Assembly: GCF_022429625.1 (NCBI RefSeq)
Contig: NZ_CP092483.1
Location: 868,001 to 932,000 of the forward strand
Reading direction: 5' to 3'
Source: Devosia lacusdianchii
GTDB lineage: Bacteria > Pseudomonadota > Alphaproteobacteria > Rhizobiales > Devosiaceae
DNA length: 64,000 nt
Notes under the pieces: generated by a model
What the model was told of the DNA's origin: nothing
Databases searched by the model: none
The model's input: only the letters and a program-made list of their open reading frames with translations
Translations under genes and position numbers: made by a program
In this document: positions 8,319 through 19,044 of the stretch, piece by piece
Position numbering within the stretch: position 1 is the stretch's first letter
Layout of the letters: every line of letters begins with the position of its first letter

Positions 8319-9932
8319 TCAAAAGAGGCTTTCCTGCGTGCCCCCATCGGACGGCGGACGTGGTTTCTTCTTGATGACCGGGCTACCGGCAATGGTGGCG
8401 CCCACTTCGCCATCGGCGAACTCGATGGAGACGGGCGCGCCCGGCTTGAGTCCCCCCCGCTCATGCACGAGGTTGCCCTCGTCATCCTTGACCACCGCAT
8501 AGCCGCGCGCCAGCACACTCTTGTAGCTCAGCGACGTCAGCAGCTTGCCCGCCTGGGCCAGGGCGGCTCCACGCAAGCTGAGACCTTGCAGCATGCTGGC
8601 GTAAAGCCGGGTTGCCAACGGGCCGAGTTGCGCCTGCCCGTGGCGGATCTCTGCCCGCAAGGCATTGGGCGCCAGCTTGGGGCCGACGGCCTCCAGTTGC
8701 GCCCGCTTGCGCTCGACGAGACGTGCGGCGGCTATCGCAAGACGTTGGGCGCGTGGATCATAGGTCAGGCGCGACCGATCGACCGTCTTACGCAGCCCGG
8801 CATCGGAGCGCAAAGCCAGGTTCCGCAAGCGCTCCGCCGCTTCCTGCCGTTGCCCCTGCAACACGCGGGAGTTGAGCTTGGGCTCCACCCGCGCAAATCG
8901 CACGCGCAACACCTGAACCGAGTGGCGCAGATTGCCCAAGAGGTTCGAGGATGCATGGTCGAGCCGCTGCCGCTGCGTTGCGACCAGATCGGCCGGTCGC
9001 GGCAGACCGGCAGAAGCTGCCCGCAACCGGTCACGCGCGCTGCCCGCCAAGCGCCGCGCACCCTGGCGCTGGCGTGAGCCGAGATCGTCGACATAGGCGA
9101 TGAGTTCGGCACGAACCGGCACGGCCGCCTCGGCCGCCGCCGTCGGGGTCGGCGCGCGCATGTCGGCCGCGTAATCGATCAGCGTCGTATCCGTCTCGTG
9201 GCCAACAGCCGAAATGACCGGAATACCGCTTGCCGCTACCGCCCGGACGACTGCTTCTTCGTTAAACCCCCACAGATCCTCGATCGATCCACCCCCGCGG
9301 GCCACGATCAGCAGGTCCGGTCGCGGGATCGAACCATTGGGCAACAGGGCGTTAAAGCTCTCGATGGCGTTGACCACCTCCGGTGCGCAGGTATCGCCTT
9401 GCACCCTCACCGGCCAGACCAGCACATGGCTGGGAAAGCGATCCTCCAGCCGATGCAGGATATCGCGGATGACCGCTCCCGTGGGCGAGGTTATGACCCC
9501 GATAACCCGCGGCAAATAGGGCAGGGGCCGCTTGCGCTCGCGCGCGAATAGGCCCTCCGCATGCAGCTTGCGCCGCCGCTCTTCCAGCAGCGCCATAAGC
9601 GCCCCGGCGCCGGCGGGCTCGATATTGTCGATGACGATCTGGTACTTCGACGACCGGGGAAAGGTGGTGAGCCGTCCCGTGGCGATCACCTCCAGGCCCT
9701 CGGCCGGCTTGAAGGTCAGGCGGGCATAGCTGGTTTTCCAGATGACCGCATCGATCGCCGCATTCTCGTCCTTGAGCGTGAAATAGGCGTGCCCCGACGA
9801 ATGCTGGCCGCGAAATCCCGAAATCTCGCCGCGCACCCGCACATGGCCGAACTCATCCTCGATAGCGCGCTTAACCGCCTGCGATATCTCGCTGACGGTA
9901 AATTCGGCGGCATTGGTGAGGGCTTCGGCCAT
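8319..9932 (-). CDS. xseA: Exodeoxyribonuclease VII large subunit
   Basis: The large, catalytic subunit of exonuclease VII, which with XseB degrades single-stranded DNA in both directions to oligonucleotides. The 537-residue protein has the N-terminal OB-fold (VRVRGEISGFRGQHSSGHAY, ENAAIDAVIWK), the conserved catalytic core (GVITSPTGAVIRDILHR; ARGGGSIEDLWGFNEE; SAVGHETDTTLIDYAADMRA) and a long coiled-coil C-terminal half. XseB is not in this window. First gene of the xseA-DUF2093-LpxB-like run. Confidence 0.96.
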   Translation of the reverse strand: MAEALTNAAEFTVSEISQAVKRAIEDEFGHVRVRGEISGFRGQHSSGHAYFTLKDENAAIDAVIWKTSYARLTFKPAEGLEVIATGRLTTFPRSSKYQIVIDNIEPAGAGALMALLEERRRKLHAEGLFARERKRPLPYLPRVIGVITSPTGAVIRDILHRLEDRFPSHVLVWPVRVQGDTCAPEVVNAIESFNALLPNGSIPRPDLLIVARGGGSIEDLWGFNEEAVVRAVAASGIPVISAVGHETDTTLIDYAADMRAPTPTAAAEAAVPVRAELIAYVDDLGSRQRQGARRLAGSARDRLRAASAGLPRPADLVATQRQRLDHASSNLLGNLRHSVQVLRVRFARVEPKLNSRVLQGQRQEAAERLRNLALRSDAGLRKTVDRSRLTYDPRAQRLAIAAARLVERKRAQLEAVGPKLAPNALRAEIRHGQAQLGPLATRLYASMLQGLSLRGAALAQAGKLLTSLSYKSVLARGYAVVKDDEGNLVHERGGLKPGAPVSIEFADGEVGATIAGSPVIKKKPRPPSDGGTQESLF

Positions 9933-9984
9933 GCCTTCTGGTGAGACAAATGCCGAGTCAGGTCAAGGGTCAGCCGACTTGGTG

Positions 9985-10875
9985 TTACTCCGCTGCCTCG
10001 GACAGCTGCGGCGGCGTATCGAGATTGCCCATCGAATGTACGATGTGGTTGGCCAGGGCGTCGTAGATGCCGCCATACGCGTGGCTGGCCCGCATCAGAG
10101 CGATCTGGGCATCGCCCAGCCGCGGCAGGCCCCGCTCCTCATTCACCACCCGCATGCCGGGCTGCAGCGCACTTTCCGGCAAAAAGCCCACCGCCAGGTC
10201 CGACAGCACGGCGCTCGAAATCGCCGTGGCGTTCGATGATGTATAGGCGATGCGGTAGTCGACGCTGGTGCGGTCGAGCGCCTCCTGCGCGTCCTTGCGC
10301 CAGATGCAGTATTGCGGCCCGCAAGCGATGGCGAGCGGCTCGCTGGCCAGCGCCCTGCCGCCATGGCTCGCCACCCAGAACATCTTCTCGGTCCGGAACA
10401 GCTCGCCGTAGTTCTGCTCGGTACCCTGCGTGAAGACGATGAGGTCATAGCGCCCGGAGCGCATGCCCTCGAGCAGATGCTCGGAAGCCATGCAGGCCAC
10501 GTCGACTGCGATCTTGGGGTGGGTGCGCTGAAAGCTGGAGAGGATCACGGGCAGCAGGCGCACCGCGTAGTCATCGGGCACCCCGAAACGGATCGATCCG
10601 CTGAGATCGCCGTCGGAGAAGTGGTCGAGAATTTCCGCATTGGTCCGCAGCATCTTGCGAGCGCGGGCATAGAGCGCCTCGCCATGCAGCGTAAGCGTTA
10701 CGCTACGGCCGTCACGCGTCAGCAGCGACTGCCCCAGGCGTTCCTCAAGTCGTTTGATCTGCATCGAAACCGCTGACTGCGTCTTGTTCACCCGGCGGGC
10801 GGCCTCGGTGAAACTGCCGCAATCGGCGATAGCGCAAAAGCTCTGCAATTGGTCGAGGTCAAGAGGTGCGGTCAT
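9985..10875 (-). CDS. LysR-family transcriptional regulator
   Basis: A 296-residue regulator with an N-terminal winged helix-turn-helix (residues about 5-65; FTEAARRVNKTQSAVSMQIK) and a LysR substrate-binding domain. It is transcribed away from the DUF1127 gene across a 151-base gap, an arrangement seen often in Hyphomicrobiales. The usual LysR habit of acting on the divergent promoter suggests it controls that gene or itself. Ligand unknown. Confidence 0.93.
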   Translation of the reverse strand: MTAPLDLDQLQSFCAIADCGSFTEAARRVNKTQSAVSMQIKRLEERLGQSLLTRDGRSVTLTLHGEALYARARKMLRTNAEILDHFSDGDLSGSIRFGVPDDYAVRLLPVILSSFQRTHPKIAVDVACMASEHLLEGMRSGRYDLIVFTQGTEQNYGELFRTEKMFWVASHGGRALASEPLAIACGPQYCIWRKDAQEALDRTSVDYRIAYTSSNATAISSAVLSDLAVGFLPESALQPGMRVVNEERGLPRLGDAQIALMRASHAYGGIYDALANHIVHSMGNLDTPPQLSEAAE

Positions 10876-11026
10876 GAACTGTTCCCATCACTCAAATTGA
10901 TAGAGCGAATGAAATCTATTTGTTGGACGAATGAATGTCCAGCGCGCTAATTTCTCATCATCGGCACAGAAGACTGTGTTGAACCCCGCCGACTCCCTCG
11001 GCACAACCACATGTTTGGAGACTATC

Positions 11027-11281
11027 ATGGCTCTCTCGCTTCCCGGCGAGCGGTCAGTTGCGGCCGCCGCGCTCAATCCTCTCGCCGCTTTCGCGCGCTG
11101 GATCGCCAAGGCACAGGCCGCACGAACCCGTCGGGTAGCGCTCAAAGCCTTGCTGGAACTCGACACCTTCCAACTCCACGATCTGGGCATTTCCCGCGCG
11201 GATATTGCCGAGGCACTTGTTCGCCGCAAGGGTGCAGGCCTCGCGCTCAATGCCGCCCGGACCCGCAACGCCCGCCTCTGA
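11027..11281 (+). CDS. DUF1127 domain protein
   Basis: An 84-residue basic protein ending in the DUF1127 motif (LLELDTFQLHDLGISRADI). Small DUF1127 proteins in alphaproteobacteria have been tied to RNA metabolism and to phosphate or oxidative-stress physiology; this member's role is unknown. The ATG at 11027 has GGAG six bases upstream, so an ORF start at 10931 is rejected. It is divergent from the LysR gene and followed by a strong terminator at 11415. Confidence 0.85.
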   Translation: MALSLPGERSVAAAALNPLAAFARWIAKAQAARTRRVALKALLELDTFQLHDLGISRADIAEALVRRKGAGLALNAARTRNARL

Positions 11282-11414
11282 CCGTTTTCAAAATCACGCT
11301 ATTGCGCCGGCGCTGACCTCCAGCCGGCGCGCTCTCGTTGGTACGAACACTCATTGGAGCGCTCGTGCCATCTCCCGGGCCGGTTTTGCCGCCGGTCCCG
11401 TTTCCTGATGACTT

Positions 11415-11450
11415 GCCGGACGGTGCCTGGTGCACTTGTCCGGCTTTTTT
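11415..11450 (+). terminator. Rho-independent terminator after DUF1127 gene
   Basis: GCCGGAC (11415-11421) pairs with GTCCGGC (11438-11444) and is followed directly by six T residues. A second G+C hairpin without T-run lies upstream (GCGCCGGC 11304-11311 with GCCGGCGC 11323-11330). Confidence 0.85.
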
Positions 11451-11456
11451 CTGGGA

Positions 11457-11702
11457 TTAGTCGAACTTGACGCCCAGTTCGGTGGCCGTCTTCCACACCA
11501 CCGTGCAGGCGAACTTGCGGCCGTCGTCCATGGCCAGCTCAAAGCTATCGGGAATGCCGACAATGCTCGCGACCTTTACCCGTGCCCCTGTGTCCGAAAG
11601 GTTGCGGACGGTGCATTGGAAGGTCGAGAAGCCGTCATTGATGACGATGCGCCCGCCCTTCAACACACGTTGGCGCGGCGCGGCGCGGTGTTCTTCGGTC
11701 AT
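11457..11702 (-). CDS. PilZ domain protein
   Basis: An 81-residue single-domain PilZ protein: RAAPRQRVLKGG (RxxxR-like c-di-GMP contact region), then NLSDTGARVKV (the [DN]xSxxG motif). This is the minimal c-di-GMP receptor layout, though the arginine spacing (R9-Q-R11-V-L-K) is not the textbook RxxxR, so binding is likely but unproven. It sits 14 bases downstream of the IalB-like gene on the same strand. Three GGDEF/EAL-type proteins elsewhere in the window could supply its signal. Confidence 0.85.
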   Translation of the reverse strand: MTEEHRAAPRQRVLKGGRIVINDGFSTFQCTVRNLSDTGARVKVASIVGIPDSFELAMDDGRKFACTVVWKTATELGVKFD

Positions 11703-11716
11703 TGAACTCTCCGCGG

Positions 11717-12229
11717 TCAGGGGAGCTGGGCAAATCCGTCCTTGAAGCCGTTCAGCGACACCGGAATGCCGATGCCTTCCTCGGGCGTCTTGAATACAAC
11801 GAAAATGGCGTCGGTACCATTCGACAGCGTTTCGATCAGGCTGTCGTCGAGCACCACCTCGGCCACGCATCCATTGGGCAGGCAGCGCACGAAGGCGACG
11901 CGGCCCATATCCTTGCCGTCGACATTGAGGCCCAGCCCGTTCGGTAGCAGCACGCCGAGCGGCGCCAGAACGCGCAGCAGCCGCGCTTCGCGGTCGGCGG
12001 TGCGCAGCACGATGACCGACAGGCCCACATTGGGCTGATCCTCGGCCATGACGTTCTGAATGATGGCGCATTGCTCGAAGCTCGCGCCGGGCGGCGTATC
12101 GCAGCTCATCTGCCAATCGCCATACTGCGCACGCACCACGCCTTGACTCATGGTGACACTGCCGGCGCCCGCAAGGGCTGCCAATGCCAGGCCGGCGACG
12201 GCCAGATGACGCTTCAAAATCCGCTTCAC
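11717..12229 (-). CDS. Invasion-associated locus B (IalB) family protein
   Basis: A 170-residue exported protein: basic start (MKRILKRH), hydrophobic signal (about residues 9-27), then a mature domain with YGDWQMSCD, a second cysteine in EQCAIIQ, a CLPNGC pair, and the end VSLNGFKDGFAQL typical of the IalB family. IalB proteins are periplasmic or envelope proteins first linked to Bartonella host invasion, but they are widespread in free-living alphaproteobacteria and the biochemical role is unknown. Confidence 0.88.
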   Translation of the reverse strand: MKRILKRHLAVAGLALAALAGAGSVTMSQGVVRAQYGDWQMSCDTPPGASFEQCAIIQNVMAEDQPNVGLSVIVLRTADREARLLRVLAPLGVLLPNGLGLNVDGKDMGRVAFVRCLPNGCVAEVVLDDSLIETLSNGTDAIFVVFKTPEEGIGIPVSLNGFKDGFAQLP

Positions 12230-12553
12230 TCTATCACTTCTCCTGCCGAATCGGGCGTCCGCGTGGGGCTTTGCCTGTTTCCGACAGCCTTGTGCTCAAG
12301 TCAACCAAGGCCCGGAATTCCAAGGAATATGGTCGCCAAAGTGCGGCGAGGGTGAGGCGTATTTCCACCACCTGCCGCACAATATGACGCAGTCGCGTTC
12401 GCCGTTGCCGCAATGGACTTGGCGTTTGCGATGTGATTTAGGTCAGCGAAGAGTTTTTCGCTCCGAGGTTGAGTCGGGGCGGCGTTGCTATGCCGCTGTT
12501 TTTGTCTCTCAATCCCGGTGTGGATGCACCAATTGAAGTCGATACGGGGGTTT
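12230..12553. other. Divergent intergenic region ialB/coxB
   Basis: This 324-base gap holds the promoters of the leftward IalB gene and the rightward cox block. I see no terminator, repeat or clear FNR-type dyad. The only candidate start codons that would extend coxB (12485, 12524) lie within it and give a non-conserved-looking N-terminus. Confidence 0.5.
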
Positions 12554-13489
12554 ATGGTGACCGGGCATTTCTTGAGAAAGATGGGGGCCGTTTCGGCAGC
12601 CGCAATGGCTCTGGCCCCGGCTCTGGCCACGGCGCAGGAAGAAGCGGGTTACACGGCGGGCCATCCGCTCCCCGGGCAGTTCCATCTGCAGCGCTCTGTG
12701 ACCCCGATCATGGACTCCATTACAGCGTTCCACGATGGCATCCTGATGTGGACCATTTCGCTGATCGTGGTCTTTGTGTTGGCGCTGCTGTTGTGGATCG
12801 TCTGGCGCTACAACGCCAAGCGGAACCCCAACCCGGCGGCCTTCACGCACAATACCCTGGTCGAGATCGTCTGGACGGTGCTGCCCATCGTCATTCTGAT
12901 CATCATCGCCATTCCCTCGTTCGGCGTGCTCAGCGACCAGCTCACCACGCCAGATGGCGAACGCAAGTACCTCGGCCCCAACATCTTCTCGTTCGGCGAA
13001 GTCGAGGTTCCGGCGGCGTCTCTGACCATCAAGGCCACCGGCCAGCAATGGTACTGGGACTACGAATATGTCGACCAGGGTAAGAGCTTCTCGTCCGTGA
13101 TCCTCGGCGACGCCGCCGACGGCTACGTCCAGACCGTCAAGCCGAACCAGCCGCGTCTGCTCGCCGTCGATAACGAACTGGTTGTGCCGGTCGATACCAC
13201 TGTCCGCGTGCAGGTGACTGCCGATCCGACCGGTGTGATCCATGCCTTTGCCGTGCCGTCCTTCGGCATTAAGATCGACGCCGTTCCTGGTCGCCTCAAC
13301 GAGACTTGGTTCAACGCCCGCGAAACCGGCATTTACTACGGTCAGTGCTCGGAGCTTTGCGGCAAGGATCACGCCTTCATGCCGATTGCCGTGCGGGTGG
13401 TGACCAAGGAAGAATTCGCAGCCTTCATGGCGGCGTTCGAAGGCGGTGACTACACTGCCGCCAATGCCACGCTCGCGGCAGTGCAGTAA
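12554..13489 (+). CDS. coxB: Cytochrome c oxidase subunit II
   Basis: Subunit II of the aa3 oxidase, which takes electrons from cytochrome c through the binuclear CuA centre. The 311-residue protein has a signal peptide, two TM helices (about residues 55-120), the QWYWDYEY aromatic patch and the CuA ligands in CSELCGKDH (Cys265, Cys269, His273) followed by the methionine of FMPIAV. I start it at the ATG at 12554, which gives a normal signal peptide; the SD (GGGGG) is close, three bases away. Confidence 0.95.
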   Translation: MVTGHFLRKMGAVSAAAMALAPALATAQEEAGYTAGHPLPGQFHLQRSVTPIMDSITAFHDGILMWTISLIVVFVLALLLWIVWRYNAKRNPNPAAFTHNTLVEIVWTVLPIVILIIIAIPSFGVLSDQLTTPDGERKYLGPNIFSFGEVEVPAASLTIKATGQQWYWDYEYVDQGKSFSSVILGDAADGYVQTVKPNQPRLLAVDNELVVPVDTTVRVQVTADPTGVIHAFAVPSFGIKIDAVPGRLNETWFNARETGIYYGQCSELCGKDHAFMPIAVRVVTKEEFAAFMAAFEGGDYTAANATLAAVQ

Positions 13490-13515
13490 GAACAAGGGTC
13501 AGGGGACTTAACTAA

Positions 13516-15219
<1,704 letters not shown>

Positions 15220-15280
15220 TTAGCGCGACCAAGCATCCGGGCCGCGTCCGCGCGGTCCGCAGCAAACAAAGGCAAGGCCA

Positions 15281-16213
15281 GTGGCTCTGATCGACGACAG
15301 CAGAAACCTACCCCGCATGACGGGCGAAGCGCGCGTGGAGGACTACCTCGCGCTGCTGAAGCCAAGCGTCATGCAACTGGTAGTGTTTACCGCCATCGTC
15401 GGCCTCGTCGTGGCGCCCGGCGGTATCAACCCGATCATCGGCGTCATCGCCATCGCCTGCATTGCCATCGGCGCCGGCGCCTCGGGCGCGCTCAACATGT
15501 GGTACGATAGCGATATCGACGCCATCATGAGCCGCACCCAGAACCGCCCCATTCCGGCCGGCCGCATCTCGCGTGAAGAAGCCCTGATCTTTGGCTCGGT
15601 GCTTTCGGTATTCTCAGTGCTGTTGTTGGGCCTTGCGACCAATTGGGTTGCGGCGGGTCTACTGGCCTTCACCATCTTCTTCTATGTCGTCGTCTATACG
15701 ATGTGGCTCAAGCGCTCGACGCCGCAGAACATCGTCATCGGCGGCGCTGCCGGCGCTTTCCCGCCCATCGTTGGCTGGGCCGCGGTCACCGGGTCGGTGT
15801 CGATGGAAAGCGTCGTCCTGTTCCTGATCATCTTCCTGTGGACCCCGCCGCACTTCTGGGCCCTGGCGCTCTACAAGCAAAGCGACTACGGCGCTGCCGG
15901 CGTGCCGATGATGCCCAATGTCGTCGGCGAAGCCTCCACCAAGATGCAGATTTTCGTCTACACGGTGCTGGTGGCTGCCTCGGCCATGCTGCCGACCTGG
16001 CTCGGCTTTGCCGGCGGCGTCTACACCGCGGTGGCCGTCGTGACCGGAGCATCGTTCCTGATCTTGGCCTGGCGTCTGCTGCGGACCAAGGAAGATGTCG
16101 CGATGCGCAAGGCGGCGCGGGTGCTGTTCAACTATTCCCTGAGCTACCTGTTCATCGTGTTTTTTGCCTTCCTCACCGACAATCTGCTGACTCGCTTCGG
16201 GAGCTTTATGTAA
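15281..16213 (+). CDS. ctaB: Protoheme IX farnesyltransferase (heme O synthase)
   Basis: A membrane prenyltransferase (310 residues, about nine TM helices) that converts heme b to heme o, the precursor of heme a for this oxidase. The first aspartate motif ([20 protein letters not shown]) is intact. It starts with GTG at 15281 behind AAGG. Its TAA overlaps the ATG of the next small gene (TAATG), so translation of coxF is coupled. ctaA (heme a synthase) is not in the window. Confidence 0.96.
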   Translation: MALIDDSRNLPRMTGEARVEDYLALLKPSVMQLVVFTAIVGLVVAPGGINPIIGVIAIACIAIGAGASGALNMWYDSDIDAIMSRTQNRPIPAGRISREEALIFGSVLSVFSVLLLGLATNWVAAGLLAFTIFFYVVVYTMWLKRSTPQNIVIGGAAGAFPPIVGWAAVTGSVSMESVVLFLIIFLWTPPHFWALALYKQSDYGAAGVPMMPNVVGEASTKMQIFVYTVLVAASAMLPTWLGFAGGVYTAVAVVTGASFLILAWRLLRTKEDVAMRKAARVLFNYSLSYLFIVFFAFLTDNLLTRFGSFM

Positions 16214-16395
16214 TGAGCGCACCGGACGAAATCCGCCAGGTCGAGCCCGAGACCCCCGAGGTCGCAGCAGTACGCGCCAAGCTGCGCCGCCGCCGGTCGA
16301 TTGCTATCGCTATCGCGCTGGCACTCTTCGCCATCACCTTCTACACGCTGACCATCGTCAAGATGGGGCCGGCCCTGTTCGACCGGACGCTTTGA
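16213..16395 (+). CDS. coxF: Small cytochrome oxidase accessory membrane protein (CoxF-like)
   Basis: A 60-residue single-TM protein: an acidic N-terminal tail, a basic RAKLRRRR stop, then one helix (about residues 29-50). Its position between ctaB and ctaG, with 1-base overlaps on both sides (TAATG and TGATGG), identifies it as the CoxF/CtaF type found in alphaproteobacterial cox operons. Its function in assembly is not established. Too short to pick out by length alone; context is the main evidence. Confidence 0.8.
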   Translation: MSAPDEIRQVEPETPEVAAVRAKLRRRRSIAIAIALALFAITFYTLTIVKMGPALFDRTL

Positions 16396-16961
16396 TGGCC
16401 GATATTAGTCACACTCCCATCGATCCCGTGCTGGCGCGCCGCAATAAGCGTGTGGCGTTGGGCGGCTTGTTCATGGCCGCCGGCATGGTTGGCCTGGCCT
16501 ACGCTTCAGTGCCGCTCTATCAGCTGTTCTGCCAGGTCACCGGTTTCGGCGGCACCACGCAGGTCGCCGGTGACGCGCCCAAAGGCGCCATTGCCCGCCA
16601 GATGACGGTGCGGCTCGATTCCAATGTGTCGAATGACCTCAACTGGACGGTGCGCCCTGCGGCCTCGATCACCGACAATATCGGTGCGGTTGATACGGTG
16701 AACTTCATTGCCACCAACCACTCGGACAAGCCGGTAACCGGCACGGCCATCTTCAACGTCTCGCCCGAGCGCGCTGGCGTCTATTTCAACAAGATCGAGT
16801 GCTTCTGCTTCACCGAGCAGACGCTGCAGGCCGGTGAAACGGTCGAAATGCCGATCGTGTTCTTCGTCGACCCCGAGCTGGCGGATAACCGCGAGCTCGA
16901 CACCATCAAAGAGATCACCCTCTCTTATACCTTCTACGCTTCAGAAAACGGGGGAAGCTGA
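16395..16961 (+). CDS. ctaG: Cytochrome c oxidase assembly protein CtaG/Cox11
   Basis: A 188-residue periplasm-facing protein anchored by one N-terminal TM helix (about residues 20-42). It delivers copper to the CuB site of subunit I. The copper-binding CFCF motif lies in KIECFCFTEQTL in the beta-rich domain, with the conserved PLYQLFCQVTG after the anchor. The ATG at 16395 overlaps the coxF stop; coxC follows after 2 bases. Confidence 0.95.
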   Translation: MADISHTPIDPVLARRNKRVALGGLFMAAGMVGLAYASVPLYQLFCQVTGFGGTTQVAGDAPKGAIARQMTVRLDSNVSNDLNWTVRPAASITDNIGAVDTVNFIATNHSDKPVTGTAIFNVSPERAGVYFNKIECFCFTEQTLQAGETVEMPIVFFVDPELADNRELDTIKEITLSYTFYASENGGS

Positions 16962-16963
16962 CC

Positions 16964-17803
16964 ATGGCTGGAATAGCCAAGAACCACGACTACCACATGG
17001 TCGAACCGAGCCCATGGCCCTTTGTCATGTCGGCTGCCGTGCTGATCATGGCCATGGGCGCCATTTTCTGGATGCACGACTGGACGTCCTTCGTATTCTT
17101 CATCGGCCTCGCCGGTGTGCTCTACACCATGTATGCGTGGTGGAGCGATGTGATCAAGGAATCCAACGAGGGTTTCCATACACCGGTCGTGCAGATGCAC
17201 CACCGCTACGGCATGATGCTGTTCATCGCCTCCGAGGTGATGGTTTTCTTCGGCTTCTTCTGGGCCTATTTCGACGGCTTTTTCCGCTGGGACGACGTCG
17301 AGCAATATTCCCGTCTCGCCGTAACGGTCGCCTGGCCGCCGCAGGGTGTCGAGCTGTTCGACCCCTTCCACCTGCCCCTGTTCAACACCCTGCTGCTGCT
17401 GACCTCGGGCACCACCGTGACCTGGGCCCACCATGCCCTGCTCGAGGGCGATCGCGAGGGGCTGAAGTGGGGCTTGTGGCTGACCGTCATCCTCGGTGCC
17501 ATCTTCACCTTCGTGCAGTACATCGAATATACGGAAGCCGGTTTCTTCTTCGGCGGCCCAGAAGCCCGCATGTATGGCGCCACCTTCTTCATGGCCACCG
17601 GCCTGCATGGCTTGCACGTGTTGATCGGCACCATCTTCCTGTTCGTGTGCCTGCTGCGCGCTTATCGTGGCGACTTCACGCCCGAAAAGCACCTCGGCTT
17701 CGAGTTTGCCGCCTGGTACTGGCACTTCGTCGACGTGGTCTGGCTGTTCCTGTTCGCGTCCATCTATGTATGGGGCGCCTGGGGCGTGCCGATCCACCAC
17801 TAG
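16964..17803 (+). CDS. coxC: Cytochrome c oxidase subunit III
   Basis: The seven-TM subunit III (279 residues), which stabilises subunit I and supports proton uptake. It begins KNHDYHMVEPSPWP as usual, with WWSDVIKES, MHHRYGMMLFIASEVMVFF and the C-terminal FAAWYWHFVDVVWLFLF typical of the family. It follows ctaG by 2 bases. A G+C hairpin at 17824-17850 follows it. Confidence 0.97.
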   Translation: MAGIAKNHDYHMVEPSPWPFVMSAAVLIMAMGAIFWMHDWTSFVFFIGLAGVLYTMYAWWSDVIKESNEGFHTPVVQMHHRYGMMLFIASEVMVFFGFFWAYFDGFFRWDDVEQYSRLAVTVAWPPQGVELFDPFHLPLFNTLLLLTSGTTVTWAHHALLEGDREGLKWGLWLTVILGAIFTFVQYIEYTEAGFFFGGPEARMYGATFFMATGLHGLHVLIGTIFLFVCLLRAYRGDFTPEKHLGFEFAAWYWHFVDVVWLFLFASIYVWGAWGVPIHH

Positions 17804-17823
17804 GGTCGCCCGGACGTTATGCA

Positions 17824-17850
17824 CGGGGCGCAGCGGCAAGCTGCGCCCCG
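17824..17850 (+). terminator. Hairpin after coxC, possible weak terminator
   Basis: A perfect 10-bp stem (CGGGGCGCAG with CTGCGCCCCG) around a 7-base loop is followed by ATTTGTTT. The T tract is interrupted and the next gene starts 19 bases on, so it may only reduce read-through into DUF983-surf1 or stabilise the upstream mRNA. Confidence 0.5.
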
Positions 17851-17868
17851 ATTTGTTTGGAGACCCTT

Positions 17869-18222
17869 GTGGCCGAGCCTTCGCCCATCCTGACCGGCCT
17901 ACTGTGCCGCTGCCCGCGCTGCGGCAAGGGCAAGCTGTTCCGTGGCTATCTCAAGGTGGCGCCAAGCTGCACTGAATGTGGCCTCGATCTCGGGTTTGCC
18001 GATAGCGGCGATGGCCCCGCCATCTTCGTCATCTTCCTCGTTGCGCCGATCGTCATCGGCCTGGCGCTGCTTGTCGGCGCGCTGTTCAACCCGCCGCCCT
18101 ACGTGCACCTGATCCTGTGGATCCCCGCGACCTTGATCCTGTCGCTCGCGCTCCTGCCGCCGTTCAAGGGCGTCCTGGTCGCACTGCAATACCGCCACGA
18201 CGCGCATGAGGGGCATCAATGA
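17869..18222 (+). CDS. DUF983 family membrane protein
   Basis: A 117-residue protein with an N-terminal zinc-ribbon-like pair of cysteine clusters (CRCPRCGKGKLF at about residues 13-24 and CTECGLDLG) followed by two TM helices. DUF983 proteins occur in alphaproteobacterial cox clusters; a role in metal handling or assembly is often guessed but not shown. It starts with GTG at 17869 behind a GGAG-like site, and the TGA overlaps the ATG of surf1. Confidence 0.85.
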   Translation: MAEPSPILTGLLCRCPRCGKGKLFRGYLKVAPSCTECGLDLGFADSGDGPAIFVIFLVAPIVIGLALLVGALFNPPPYVHLILWIPATLILSLALLPPFKGVLVALQYRHDAHEGHQ

Positions 18223-18974
18223 CCGAAAGGCGCATGAGCCCGGTGATGCGCTGGACCTTCGTCGTCCTGATGCTGGCGCTCGCCGCCACCTGCGTCTGGC
18301 TGGGTAACTGGCAGATGCAGCGCCTGGCCGAAAAGGAGGCGCTGATCGCCGCCGTCGACCAGCGGCTTGGTGCCGAGCCGGTCCCCGTTCCGCCCTCGGC
18401 TGAATGGTCGACCCTCGATCTCGAAGCGCTGAATTTCCAGCCGGTCTCGCTCACGGGTGCCTTCCGCTACAATCAGACTGTGACCGTGTTCACCAGTCTT
18501 GCCAATGCCAACGGACCGGCATCCGGCCCCGGCTATTGGGTGGTAACGCCCTTTGTCCTCGCCGAGGGCGGTACGGTTTTCGTCAATCGTGGCTTCGTAC
18601 CCCAGGATTTCCAGGAAGCGGCCGTCACCGACGGAGAGGGCGATGCGGCGCAAGTGACCATTTCCGGCCTGCTGCGCCCCGGCGAAAAAGCCGGATTCAT
18701 GACGCCGGGCCCCAATACGTCTGATCGCATCGAATGGGTTCGTGACCCCGAGCGGCTGGCAGCGCTTGTCGACCCGGCGCTGGCGCCCTTCGCGCCCTTC
18801 TACGTCGATCTGCCGGCCAGCGCCCCCGGTGAGCTGCCCCAGGGCGGCGAAACCGTCGTCGAGTTCCCCAATAACCACCTGGGCTATGCATATACCTGGT
18901 ATGGCTTTGCTGTCGTCGCAGTGGTCATGCTCGGCTTCTGGTTTGCCCGCCAGCGCGCCGCTGGCAAGGGTTGA
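18219..18974 (+). CDS. SURF1 family cytochrome oxidase biogenesis protein
   Basis: A 251-residue protein with the SURF1 layout: an N-terminal TM helix (about residues 10-30), a periplasmic domain holding GYWVVTPF and VFVNRGFVPQDF, and a C-terminal TM helix (about 225-245) after NNHLGYAYTWYGFA. Surf1 helps heme a insertion into subunit I. It overlaps DUF983 by 4 bases (ATGA), completing the oxidase block. Confidence 0.95.
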   Translation: MTERRMSPVMRWTFVVLMLALAATCVWLGNWQMQRLAEKEALIAAVDQRLGAEPVPVPPSAEWSTLDLEALNFQPVSLTGAFRYNQTVTVFTSLANANGPASGPGYWVVTPFVLAEGGTVFVNRGFVPQDFQEAAVTDGEGDAAQVTISGLLRPGEKAGFMTPGPNTSDRIEWVRDPERLAALVDPALAPFAPFYVDLPASAPGELPQGGETVVEFPNNHLGYAYTWYGFAVVAVVMLGFWFARQRAAGKG

Positions 18975-19044
18975 AACCGGCAAACTTGCGGTTCACCGCC
19001 TGTTTGACTAGGTTGCAACAATTCTAAAAGGGCTCTCTCCCCGA

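Noticed and set aside
11304..11330. G+C hairpin as the main terminator of the DUF1127 gene
   Set aside because: No T-run follows; the hairpin at 11415-11450 with six T is the better terminator.
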